This document shows positions 1 to 7,177 of a stretch of DNA of 11,182 nucleotides, one piece after another. Below the pieces are notes generated by a model. That model saw only the letters and a list, made by a program, of their open reading frames with translations. It was not told the DNA's origin and did no database searches. The stretch lies in assembly GCA_003696465.1 (NCBI GenBank), contig RFHG01000047.1, positions 1-11,182 of the forward strand, given 5' to 3'. A program made the translations under genes and the position numbers. The first letter of the stretch is position 1; each line of letters opens with the position of its first letter. The DNA comes from Gammaproteobacteria bacterium. GTDB taxonomy: Bacteria; Pseudomonadota; Gammaproteobacteria; J044.

Positions 1-1164
1 CCCAAGGCCCTGCGGCGCAACTTCGTACCCGCCCCCGAGTTCGCGCGTGCCTGTGCCGAATCGCTGCAGCCCGAGGGCCCCTTGCTGCCCGCCTTCGGCA
101 CCTGCCTCAAGCGCCTCACCGGCCACGAGGTGCCGGAAGATGCCTGGGACTTGTCCCGCCTCGAGGCTCATCTGCTGATGCGCATCGAGCTGCTGGACGA
201 GGCAGGCAAGATCCTCGACAGCGGCCGCAACCTGCCCGCCCTGCAGGAGAAGTGGTGCGAACGCGTGCCCGAGCCCGAACCCCTTCGGAGCAGCGATCTC
301 AGCCGGACAGGACTTGTCGACTGGCCGCCGGAACTGACCCTGCCCGAACAGGTCGAGCTGGAGCAGGCCGGACATGCCATCAGCGCCTGGCCGGCGCTCG
401 CCGATGCCAGCGATACGGTGGAGGTTCGCCTGTGCCACTCGCCCGAAGAGGCCGCAACGGTGCATGCCAGCGGCGTGCTGCGCCTGGCCGAATTGCGCCT
501 GGCGGGCAAACTGCGTGACCTGTTGCGCGACTGGCCCGGGATCGACCGCCTGTGCCTGTTGTGGGCCGATGTCGCCTCCTGCAGCGACTTCCGCAAGCAA
601 CTCGCCCGCGCCCTGGTGCAGCGTGCCCGGCCCGAAGGCCCGCTGCCGCGGGATGCCGAGGCCTTTGCCGCGTGGCTCGCCACGCTGGAACAGGCACTGC
701 CCCGCGTCGCGCCCTTCCTGCAGGAGCGCCTGCCCGAACTGCTGGAGGTCCGCCATGCCCTTCTGAAGCAGCTCAAGGGCACCCTGCCCCTCAACCGCAT
801 CGAGGCAGCGGCCGATATCCGCGACCAGCTTGACCGTCTCTTCGGCCGCGACTTCCTGCTGCAGGCCAACGACGAACGCCTGCGCCAGTATCCCCGCTAC
901 CTGAAGGCCATCGAACACCGCCTGCAGCGACTGGACCGGGCACCGGACGCCGATCGCGCCCTGCGGGTACAGTTTCTGCCCCTGTGGCAGGCCTTCTGGG
1001 CACGCATCGAACAAACGCCGGAGCGCCTCGCGCACCCCGATTGGCAGGCCTTTCGCTGGCAACTCGAGGAACTGCGTGTTGCCCTGTTCGCGCAACAGCT
1101 CGGTACGCTCGAGCCGGTTTCCCTCAAGCGGCTGGAGAAACGCTGGCGCACACTCGAGACCTGA
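1..1164 (+). CDS. hrpA: ATP-dependent RNA helicase HrpA, C-terminal part (5' end outside window)
   Basis: The frame is open from base 1 to the TGA at 1162-1164, so this is the last 387 residues of a longer protein; HrpA is usually about 1,300 residues. The visible part matches the HrpA C-terminal region (DUF3418). It opens with the RRNFVPAP segment typical of HrpA, continues with an LTG...W block and an EGR-like DSGRNL segment, and ends with the characteristic EELRVALFAQQLGT stretch followed by VSxKRLxKRW. The DEAH helicase core lies upstream of the window. HrpA is a cytoplasmic DEAH-box RNA helicase that in E. coli helps resolve stalled or collided ribosomes and process mRNA. An internal TTG at 82 could be read as a start, but homology continues upstream of it, so I treat the gene as truncated by the window edge only. 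No clear terminator follows. Confidence 0.93.
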   Translation, partial: PKALRRNFVPAPEFARACAESLQPEGPLLPAFGTCLKRLTGHEVPEDAWDLSRLEAHLLMRIELLDEAGKILDSGRNLPALQEKWCERVPEPEPLRSSDLSRTGLVDWPPELTLPEQVELEQAGHAISAWPALADASDTVEVRLCHSPEEAATVHASGVLRLAELRLAGKLRDLLRDWPGIDRLCLLWADVASCSDFRKQLARALVQRARPEGPLPRDAEAFAAWLATLEQALPRVAPFLQERLPELLEVRHALLKQLKGTLPLNRIEAAADIRDQLDRLFGRDFLLQANDERLRQYPRYLKAIEHRLQRLDRAPDADRALRVQFLPLWQAFWARIEQTPERLAHPDWQAFRWQLEELRVALFAQQLGTLEPVSLKRLEKRWRTLET

Positions 1165-1177
1165 ACCAAAGTACGAC

Positions 1178-1206
1178 TTGCCCCGCCGCGCGGATCCTGT
1201 CATATT
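1178..1206 (+). promoter_or_regulatory. Candidate sigma70 promoter for the rhodanese gene
   Basis: TTGCCC (1178-1183, 4 of 6 matches to the -35 consensus) is followed after exactly 17 bases by CATATT (1201-1206, 4 of 6 matches to the -10). The surrounding stretch 1200-1215 is the only AT-rich patch in the gap after hrpA. Transcription would start near 1213, leaving a leader of about 40 bases before the ATG at 1254. The call rests on hexamer similarity alone. Confidence 0.4.
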
Positions 1207-1230
1207 TTCTAAAAGATCCGTCAAAACGGA
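1191..1230 (+). repeat. Two overlapping dyads in the rhodanese leader
   Basis: CGGATC (1191-1196) is the reverse complement of GATCCG (1215-1220), an 18-base-loop stem spanning the -10 region. TCCGT (1217-1221) and ACGGA (1226-1230) form a second perfect 5-bp dyad with a 4-base spacer. Both use bases 1217-1220, so they cannot form together. The second dyad lies just downstream of the predicted start site and could be an operator or a small leader hairpin. Neither is followed by a T-run, so neither looks like an hrpA terminator. Confidence 0.35.
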
Positions 1231-1253
1231 CATGAACTGCCAAAGGAGCCATC

Positions 1254-2078
1254 ATGGAACACGCCGCCACGGAAACCGGCACCCTGATCCGTGCCCTGCT
1301 GTTGAGCCTGCTTTTCTGTGCCTCACTGGCCAGCGCCGAGGACGAATTCCCCAATCGTGCCGTCTACCCCGATGTACCCGTCATCGAGACGGAAGATCTC
1401 TACAGGAATCTGGACAAGCATGTCGTGGTCGATGTCCGCTCCCGCTACGAGTATGACACCCTGCATATCAGAGGGGCCGGCAATATCCCGCTGAACAGCA
1501 GCGACTTCATCGAACAGGTGCGCACCCTGGCTTCCAGCCACCCCGGCAAGACCATCGCCTTCTACTGCAACGGCAAGACCTGCCGCAAGTCCTACAAGGC
1601 TGCTCGTCGTGCCCGCAAATACCATATCGACAATGTCGTCGCCTACGATGCCGGCATCTTCGACTGGGCCCGGGCCCACCCCGATCAGGCCGTGCTGCTC
1701 GGTCAGAGTCCAGTGCCGGCCGGGCGCCTGATTTCCACCGCGGACTTCAAGAAGCACCTGCTCGACCCCGACGCCTTCCTCGAAAAGGCACGTGAGCCCG
1801 GCGCCATCGTGCTCGATATTCGCGACATTCGCCAGCGCGAGGGCATCAGCCTGCTGCCGCCCGGCCGGGAGGAACGGGTGCCGCTGGACAACGAAAAGCT
1901 GCGCAAGTATGTGGAACAGGCACAAGCCGAAGGCCGGCCGCTGCTCATCTACGATGCGGTGGGCAAGCAGGTACGCTGGCTGCAGTACTTCCTGGAACAG
2001 GCGGGCCTGAATAATTACTGGTTCATGAAGGGCGGAATCCGCAGCTATCTGGCCGAACTGCAGTCGGATTATCGCTGA
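1254..2078 (+). CDS. Secreted tandem-domain rhodanese-like protein
   Basis: The 274-residue protein starts at an ATG preceded by AAAGGAG. Residues 1-28 look like a Sec signal peptide: a hydrophobic core LLLSLLFC ending in ASLASA before EDEF, so the mature protein is probably periplasmic. The first rhodanese domain (about 42-150) has VVVDVRSRYEYD, the usual acidic/Arg entry motif, and an active-site loop with Cys105 in YCNGKTC. That is the cysteine expected to carry a persulfide in sulfurtransferases; Cys110 lies in the same loop. The second domain (about 158-272) keeps the fold (AIVLDIRD; WFMKGGIRSY) but has Asp234 in LLIYDAVG where the catalytic Cys should be, so it is probably inactive or a binding domain. 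The phnD-like gene begins 45 bases downstream and the two are likely cotranscribed. The sulfur donor and acceptor cannot be deduced. Confidence 0.85.
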   Translation: MEHAATETGTLIRALLLSLLFCASLASAEDEFPNRAVYPDVPVIETEDLYRNLDKHVVVDVRSRYEYDTLHIRGAGNIPLNSSDFIEQVRTLASSHPGKTIAFYCNGKTCRKSYKAARRARKYHIDNVVAYDAGIFDWARAHPDQAVLLGQSPVPAGRLISTADFKKHLLDPDAFLEKAREPGAIVLDIRDIRQREGISLLPPGREERVPLDNEKLRKYVEQAQAEGRPLLIYDAVGKQVRWLQYFLEQAGLNNYWFMKGGIRSYLAELQSDYR

Positions 2079-2123
2079 AACAGAACACTGCAACACGTAC
2101 CGGATGCCACCACGGAGCACATC

Positions 2124-2945
2124 ATGCATAACCACGCACACGCCCCCATTGCCGTACGCCTCTCCTGCTGGCTGTTCGGCATTGCCCTTCTGGTCGCACT
2201 ACCCGCCCAGGCAATGGCCGGCACGCTGCGCTTCATCGTGCAGCCGATCCAGGACCGCGCCACCACCCTCAAGCACTACAAGCCGCTGGCCGACTACCTG
2301 AGTCGCACCACCGGCGAGGACGTGGAACTGGAGGCCGCCATCAACTTCCTGACCTACTGGCAGGGCATCCGCAAGGGCAAGTACGACCTGGTCCTGGATG
2401 CGGCCCACTTCACCGACTACCGGATGGAAAAGCTGGGCTACATCCCGCTCGCCAAGGTGCCGGGTACGGTGAGCTACAGTCTGGTCACCCACCCGGATAC
2501 CCTGATCTTCGAGCCCGAGGAACTCATCGGCAAGAAGGTGGCCACGGCAGGCGCCCCCAGCCTGGGTTCGCTGCGACTGCAGGCCCTGTTCCCCAACCCG
2601 ATCCGCCAGCCGCAGATCATCGAGGTGCCCAATGCCGCCGAGGCCCTGCGCCGGGTCGAAAACGGTGAGGTCACCGCCGCCATTGTGCCCACCCCCTTGC
2701 TGGCCAATCACCCCGACCTCAATGTCGTGCTGACCACCGACCCGGCCCCGCACGTGACCTTCTCGGTTTCTCCGAAAGTCCCGGCCGAGGTGCGCGAGAA
2801 ACTGCGCAAGGCGCTGCTCGCGCTCGGCACCACCGAGGAAGGCCGCAAGGTCCTGCAGGCCATCAACTTCCCCGGGATCGAGCCCGCCGACCCGAAACGC
2901 TACCAGGGCTACGAGCGCCTCCTCAGCCAGACCTGGGGCTACTGA
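2124..2945 (+). CDS. PhnD/SsuA/transferrin-type periplasmic substrate-binding protein
   Basis: The 273-residue protein starts at an ATG with GGAG at 2114-2117. Residues 1-32 form a signal peptide (hydrophobic WLFGIALLVAL, then AQAMA), giving a mature periplasmic protein. The sequence fits the phosphate/phosphonate-type binding protein family: TLRFIVQP at the start of lobe 1, then KPLADYLS followed by a segment like xxGxxVELE, YWQGIRKGKYDLVLDAAHF for the ligand-proximal region, ELIGKKVATAG at the hinge, AAEALRRVENGEVTAAIVP in lobe 2, and VPAEVREKLRKALL near the end. Proteins of this family bind phosphonates, phosphite or other oxyanions, but many are orphan and of unknown ligand. No permease or ATPase gene lies beside it, so a transport role is not shown. 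Its near neighbour is a secreted rhodanese, which makes a sulfur oxyanion or a sensing role conceivable; that is inference. Confidence 0.85.
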   Translation: MHNHAHAPIAVRLSCWLFGIALLVALPAQAMAGTLRFIVQPIQDRATTLKHYKPLADYLSRTTGEDVELEAAINFLTYWQGIRKGKYDLVLDAAHFTDYRMEKLGYIPLAKVPGTVSYSLVTHPDTLIFEPEELIGKKVATAGAPSLGSLRLQALFPNPIRQPQIIEVPNAAEALRRVENGEVTAAIVPTPLLANHPDLNVVLTTDPAPHVTFSVSPKVPAEVREKLRKALLALGTTEEGRKVLQAINFPGIEPADPKRYQGYERLLSQTWGY

Positions 2946-2965
2946 GCGGCCGAAAGCCTTTCTTC

Positions 2966-2974
2966 TGCTATATA
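2966..2974 (+). promoter_or_regulatory. Candidate extended -10 promoter for the GST-like gene
   Basis: TGC followed by TATATA (2966-2974) resembles an extended -10 element. The position 17 bases upstream (GCGGCC) does not resemble a -35, which is compatible with extended -10 promoters. The transcript would start near 2981, about 22 bases before the ATG at 3003. A GGGG (2976-2979) / CCCC (2986-2989) dyad sits right before the AAGG ribosome-binding site (2990-2993). Confidence 0.4.
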
Positions 2975-3002
2975 AGGGGAGGGATCCCCAAGGTAGCGAC
3001 CG

Positions 3003-3629
3003 ATGGAACTGTTTGTCCGACCCGGCTGTGCACTTTCGCATACCGTGCGCATTGCCCTGCGGCTGAAAGGGCTCGAATACCACGTGTATCCGATCGACAG
3101 CCTGCCGGAGCGTGTTCGGCCCGTCCTCCCCTTTCATCGGGTGCTGGCACAGACCCGGACCACGCCGGTGCTGCATGACCTGCACCGGACCTACATCCAG
3201 TCACATGCCATCAACGAATATCTCGACGAGGAATATCCGGAGCCGGTGCTGCTGGTAGGCACGGCGAGGGACCGGGTCCAGGCGCGCAGCCTGATCGAGA
3301 TCATCACCACCGAGATCCTGCCCCTGATCGATGATCGGATCGAGTCCGTGCCGGCCACCTGGCCGGCCGACCGCGCCGCCGGCTGGCGCCAGCACTGGCT
3401 CAGCCGAGGCTGCACCGTACTGGAAGCCATGCTTGCCGACAACCCGGCCCGCGGCCATTTCTGTCATGGCGACACCCCCACCCTGGCCGACTGCTACCTG
3501 GCACCCATGGTCTGGGCAGCAGAGAAATACATGCTCGACCTCGAGCCCTTCCCCACCATCCGGGCCATCCAGCGCGCCTGCATGGCCCTGCCCGAATTCG
3601 CCGAGGTGGCACTGGAAGTCGACGACTGA
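3003..3629 (+). CDS. Glutathione S-transferase family protein, zeta-like
   Basis: The 208-residue protein starts at an ATG preceded by AAGG (2990-2993). The N-terminal thioredoxin-fold domain (about 1-80) has VRIALRLKGLEY, the cis-proline segment TTPVLHD, and the glutathione-contacting IQSHAINEYLDEEYP. The all-helical C-terminal domain (about 88-200) has GDTPTLADCYLAP, the helix-6 N-cap motif of GSTs, and PFPTIRAIQRACMALPEF, which is closest to zeta-class proteins (maleylacetoacetate isomerase). Aligned without gaps to a zeta N-terminus, the usual S-S-[AC]-S motif reads Cys9-Ala10-Leu11-Ser12, so the catalytic serine is replaced. No tyrosine-catabolism genes (hmgA, fahA) are nearby. I therefore do not call it maiA; a Cys-type GST or an SspA-like non-catalytic protein are alternatives. 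The protein is cytoplasmic, with no signal peptide. Confidence 0.8.
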   Translation: MELFVRPGCALSHTVRIALRLKGLEYHVYPIDSLPERVRPVLPFHRVLAQTRTTPVLHDLHRTYIQSHAINEYLDEEYPEPVLLVGTARDRVQARSLIEIITTEILPLIDDRIESVPATWPADRAAGWRQHWLSRGCTVLEAMLADNPARGHFCHGDTPTLADCYLAPMVWAAEKYMLDLEPFPTIRAIQRACMALPEFAEVALEVDD

Positions 3630-3639
3630 AACACACGCC

Positions 3640-3668
3640 TTCACAGCCCCATCAATCACCTCTAGAAT
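3640..3668 (+). promoter_or_regulatory. Sigma70-type promoter for comM
   Basis: TTCACA (3640-3645, 5 of 6 matches to TTGACA) and TAGAAT (3663-3668, 5 of 6 matches to TATAAT) are separated by exactly 17 bases. They lie between the GST stop codon (3629) and the comM ATG (3705). The predicted start near 3675 leaves about a 30-base leader containing AAAAGGA as the ribosome-binding site. This is the best core promoter by sequence in the window. Confidence 0.65.
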
Positions 3669-3704
3669 GAGCTCCGCTCACCTTCTGCCGCAAAAGGACT
3701 TGCC

Positions 3705-5216
3705 ATGTCACTCGCCATCGTTCGCAGCCGTGCCCAGGACGGCATCGAGGCCCCCGAGGTCAGCGTCGAGGTCCATCTCGGCAACGGCCTGCCCAGCTTC
3801 ACCCTCGTTGGCCTGCCGGAGGCCGCGGTGCGCGAGAGCCGTGAGCGCGTGCGCGCGGCACTGGTCACGGCCGGCTTCGAGTTTCCCATGCGCCGCATCA
3901 CGGTCAATCTGGCCCCGGCCGACCTGCCCAAGGACGGCGGCCGCTTCGATCTGCCCATCGCGCTGGGCATCCTCGCCGCCAGTGGCCAGATCCCGCATGA
4001 TGCACTTGCCGATTGCGAGTTCATCGGCGAGCTGGCGCTGGACGGTACCCTGCGCCCGGTGCGCGGCGTCCTGCCCGCGGTCTGGCACGCCGCGCGCAGT
4101 GATCGGGCCTGCATCCTGCCCGAGGCCAACGCGGCCGAGGCCGGCCTGGTACGGAGCGCCCGCTGCCGGGCTGCCGATCACATCCTTTCGGTGTGCCGGG
4201 CCCTGCGCGGCGAGGAGGTATTGCCGGAGGTGCCCGGGCATCAGCCATCGCCGGCCGCTACGGCCGTCGAGGATCTGGCCGATGTGCGCGGACAGGCCCA
4301 TGCGCGCCGTGCGTTGGAGATTGCCGCGGCGGGTGGCCACAACCTGCTGATGGTCGGGCCGCCCGGCACCGGCAAGACCATGCTCGCCCGGCGCCTGCCC
4401 GGCATCCTGCCGCCCATGAACGAGGAGGAGGCCATGCAAACCGCCATGCTGTGGTCCATCTCCAGCCAGGGGTTTGCGCCGGAACAGTGGGGGCGGCGGC
4501 CGTTTCGCGACCCGCACCACACCAGTAGTGGCGTGGCCCTGATCGGGGGTGGTTCGCGCCCACAGCCGGGCGAGGTCTCGCTGGCGCACAATGGCGTGCT
4601 GTTCCTCGACGAGCTGACGGAGTTCGACCGGCGCGTACTGGAGGTGCTGCGCGAGCCTCTGGAGACCGGCGAGGTGAGTATCTCGCGTGCTGCCCGGCAG
4701 GCGCGTTTTCCGGCCCGCTTCCAGCTCCTGGCCGCCATGAATCCCTGTCCGCAGGGCTATGACTGCGACCTGGAGGACAACTGCCGCTGCACGCCCGCCC
4801 AGCAGCAGCGTCATCGTGCCCGCCTGTCGGCCCCCCTGCTCGACCGGATCGATCTGCAGATCGAAGTCCCGCGTCAGGATCCGCGCGAACTGGCCACGCT
4901 GCCGGAGGGCGAACCCTCGTCAGTGGTGGCCGCTCGTGTGGCCGCGGCCCGCGAGCGGATGCTGTTGCGCCAGCAATGCATCAATGCCAGCCTGGCAGGC
5001 CGCGCACTCGAAAACCATTGTGCTCTGGAGGCAGCGGACCGGGACTTCCTCGACCAGGCAGTGGCCCGCCTGCGCCTGTCCACCCGCGCCCATCACCGCA
5101 TTCTGCGGGTGGCCCGTACCATCGCCGATCTGGCGGGTCAGGAGCGGGTCGAACGCGCGCACCTGGCCGAGGCCCTTGGCCTGCGGGCCTTCGAGCGGCT
5201 CATGAATGCGGCGTGA
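3705..5216 (+). CDS. comM: ComM/YifB family AAA+ ATPase (Mg-chelatase-like)
   Basis: The 503-residue protein has the normal length and layout of ComM/YifB. An N-terminal ChlI-type domain (about 20-145) contains NGLPSFTLVGLPEAAVRESRER and NLAPADLPKDGGRFDLPIALG. The AAA+ core (about 190-395) has Walker A GPPGTGKT at 218-225, Walker B LFLDE with Asp302-Glu303, the DPHHTSS segment, and LLDRIDL. A C-terminal Mg-chelatase domain (about 405-500) follows. A cysteine cluster lies at 348, 354, 360 and 362. ComM is a hexameric helicase that promotes branch migration and so helps integrate incoming DNA during natural transformation; it is widespread in gammaproteobacteria and does not by itself prove competence. 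The ATG has AAAAGGA upstream and its own promoter. The 3' end overlaps the convergent fixH by 17 bp (5200-5216). Confidence 0.95.
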   Translation: MSLAIVRSRAQDGIEAPEVSVEVHLGNGLPSFTLVGLPEAAVRESRERVRAALVTAGFEFPMRRITVNLAPADLPKDGGRFDLPIALGILAASGQIPHDALADCEFIGELALDGTLRPVRGVLPAVWHAARSDRACILPEANAAEAGLVRSARCRAADHILSVCRALRGEEVLPEVPGHQPSPAATAVEDLADVRGQAHARRALEIAAAGGHNLLMVGPPGTGKTMLARRLPGILPPMNEEEAMQTAMLWSISSQGFAPEQWGRRPFRDPHHTSSGVALIGGGSRPQPGEVSLAHNGVLFLDELTEFDRRVLEVLREPLETGEVSISRAARQARFPARFQLLAAMNPCPQGYDCDLEDNCRCTPAQQQRHRARLSAPLLDRIDLQIEVPRQDPRELATLPEGEPSSVVAARVAAARERMLLRQQCINASLAGRALENHCALEAADRDFLDQAVARLRLSTRAHHRILRVARTIADLAGQERVERAHLAEALGLRAFERLMNAA

Positions 5217-5730
5217 GCGCCGCGTCGAGGTGCAATACGCTTTCGCGGCTGCTGTCGAGCCGCCCTTCCAGCCGCCAGGACTCGTCCGGATCCAGCACGT
5301 GGACATACCAGCGGGTCGGGACAAGCTTGTCCAGCGAGCCCTCATAGACACCGGGGCCGATCCGCTCCAGCTCCACGGTCTGGTCAAAGCGGTCGCGGGT
5401 GGGATGGATGAAGCGCACCTCGATGCGGTCCAGGGCATCCAGGGGACGGGCGGCCAGCAGGGTGACCCTGAGCCGATCGCCCGCGATCATCAGATCCCCG
5501 CGCAGGCCCATCTGCCGTGCCGAGCGCTCGCGGTCGAGCACTGAATTGATGGCCAGCCCTTCCTTGTAGTAGTCGTCCACCACCAGACTGTCGGGGTCAC
5601 TGGCAGCGATATAGACCGTGGTCAGACCGGCGATGACGGCACTCAGCGGCAGGGCGATGACGAACCACAGCCAGCCATGACGATACCAGGGACGTTGCTT
5701 GCTCATCGACAGTACCTCGGCTTGATTCAT
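5200..5730 (-). CDS. fixH: FixH/CcoH family cbb3 oxidase assembly protein
   Basis: The 176-residue protein has a short cytoplasmic N-terminus (PWYRHGWLW), one membrane helix at about residues 20-42 (FVIALPLSAVIAGLTTVYIA), and a periplasmic beta-rich domain with the FixH hallmark VVDDYYKEGLAIN. FixH/CcoH is a membrane protein that associates with cbb3 oxidase and is needed for its assembly or stability. The longest start is given (ATG at 5730-5728, GAGG 8 bases upstream, 10 bases after the ccoG stop). Met9 (ATG at 5706-5704, GAGGT upstream) fits the family N-terminus at least as well. It follows ccoG and is probably cotranscribed. Its last 17 bases overlap the 3' end of convergent comM, and no terminator is visible between them. 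ccoI and ccoS, which often come next in this cluster, are absent here. Confidence 0.88.
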   Translation of the reverse strand: MNQAEVLSMSKQRPWYRHGWLWFVIALPLSAVIAGLTTVYIAASDPDSLVVDDYYKEGLAINSVLDRERSARQMGLRGDLMIAGDRLRVTLLAARPLDALDRIEVRFIHPTRDRFDQTVELERIGPGVYEGSLDKLVPTRWYVHVLDPDESWRLEGRLDSSRESVLHLDAALTPHS

Positions 5731-5740
5731 GCCACCGGCC

Positions 5741-7132
5741 TCACAGGACCGGGCCGACGAAGCGGGCCGGCTGCTCGAGATGCAGCTTGGGATTGTCCTC
5801 GGCCTTGATGACGAAGGTAATCTCGCTACTGGCGCGCTTCAGCTCCACCGGATCCACCCTGACCCGGGCCGTCTCCTCCTCCACGGTGCCCGCCGGCACG
5901 TCAATCGGGTTCTGGTCGGCATCGAGCACCATTCCGGGCAGGCCCTTGATGGACAGGCGATAACGGTGCGGCTTCTCGTCCATGTTGACGATCTTGAGCT
6001 GATAGACATTTTCCACCAGGCCCTCGTCGGTCTCCCGGTAGAGGGTATTGCGGTCACGGATGATGTCCAGCTCCAGCGGCGTGCGGGTGGCAATGCCATA
6101 CAGCGTGGCCGAGGTGAACAACAGCAGCAGCAGACCGTAGATGATCACCCTCGGCCGCAGGATGTGAGTCGGCTTGCCCTCCATCTGGTTCTCGGTGGTG
6201 TAACGGATGAGCCCCTTCGGATAGCCCATCTTCTCCATCACCTCGTTGCACACATCGATACAGGCGGCACAGCCGATGCACTGGTATTGCAGGCCATTGC
6301 GAATGTCGATACCGGTGGGGCAGACCTGCACGCAGAGGGTGCAGTCGATACAGTCGCCCAGCCCCAGCTCACGCGGATCCACGCCACGCTTGCGCGAGCC
6401 GCGCGGCTCGCCACGCTTGGCGTCATAGGAAATGATGAGCGTATCGCGATCGAACATGGCCCCCTGGAAGCGGGCATAGGGGCACATGTAGGTGCAGACC
6501 TGCTCGCGCATGAACCCGGCATTGCCCCAGGTGGCAAAACCGTAGAAGAAGATCCAGAAGGTCTCCCAGCCCGAGAGCTGGAAGGCAAGAGCATCGTGCC
6601 ACAACTCGCGGATGGGCGTGAAATAACCGACAAAGGTAAAGCCCGTCCACAGTGCCAGCAGGAACCACAGCGCATGCTTGGTGGCCTTGATGCGGATCTT
6701 GCGCGCATTCCAGGGCATCTTGTCGAGCTTCATCTGCTGCGGGCGGTCGCCCTCCACCCGGTGCTCGATCCACATGAACAGCTCGGTCCAGACCGTCTGC
6801 GGGCAGGCATAGCCGCACCACAGCCGGCCGGCCAGGGTGGTGAAGAAGAACAGGGCGAAGGCGGCAATCATCAGCAGCAGGGCGAGGTAGAAGAAGTCCT
6901 GCGGCCAGAACACCCAGTCGAAGATGTAGAACTTGCGATGCGGCAGATCGAACAGGACGGCCTGGCGCCCGTCCCACTGCAGCCACGGCACCCCGTAGTA
7001 CAGGCCCAGCAGCACGGTCATCGCCAGCAGGCGCATATGGGCGAAGAACCCGTGCACCTCGCGTGGATAGATCTTTTCGTGCTTCTTGTAGATCTCCTCG
7101 ACTACGGCATCCTTCTGCGCCGGCTCTGCCAT
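5741..7132 (-). CDS. ccoG: CcoG, cbb3 oxidase accessory protein with two 4Fe-4S ferredoxin motifs
   Basis: The 463-residue protein is counted from the ATG at 7132-7130 (MAEPAQKDAV), which gives the usual CcoG length; an in-frame ATG at 7219 would add 29 residues that look like non-coding leader and overlap the FNR-like site. Membrane helices lie near 33-50, 80-100, 153-172, 190-203 and 327-345. Conserved Cys pairs are WCGYACP (106, 110) and CTYMCPYARFQ (213, 217). Two 4Fe-4S motifs follow: CIDCTLCVQVCP (261, 264, 267, 271) and CIGCAACIDVC (285, 288, 291, 295). The C-terminus is a periplasmic Ig-like domain (about 355-463). CcoG/RdxA has been described as a cupric reductase that supplies Cu(I) for the CuB site of cbb3 oxidase. 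It lies upstream of fixH with a 10-base gap. Confidence 0.95.
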   Translation of the reverse strand: MAEPAQKDAVVEEIYKKHEKIYPREVHGFFAHMRLLAMTVLLGLYYGVPWLQWDGRQAVLFDLPHRKFYIFDWVFWPQDFFYLALLLMIAAFALFFFTTLAGRLWCGYACPQTVWTELFMWIEHRVEGDRPQQMKLDKMPWNARKIRIKATKHALWFLLALWTGFTFVGYFTPIRELWHDALAFQLSGWETFWIFFYGFATWGNAGFMREQVCTYMCPYARFQGAMFDRDTLIISYDAKRGEPRGSRKRGVDPRELGLGDCIDCTLCVQVCPTGIDIRNGLQYQCIGCAACIDVCNEVMEKMGYPKGLIRYTTENQMEGKPTHILRPRVIIYGLLLLLFTSATLYGIATRTPLELDIIRDRNTLYRETDEGLVENVYQLKIVNMDEKPHRYRLSIKGLPGMVLDADQNPIDVPAGTVEEETARVRVDPVELKRASSEITFVIKAEDNPKLHLEQPARFVGPVL

Positions 7133-7177
7133 GGAACACCCCGTTGTCTTGTTGCCAGAAAGGGAAATCGTTTGCTT

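Noticed and set aside
2946..2970. Possible terminator after the PhnD-like gene (GGC-CGAAA-GCC followed by TTTCTT)
   Set aside because: The stem is only 3 bp, too short to support an intrinsic terminator.
2199..3185. A 328-codon open frame on the - strand opposite the PhnD-like gene and the start of the GST gene
   Set aside because: It spans two genes and their intergenic promoter region, has composition typical of antisense frames, and resembles no family.
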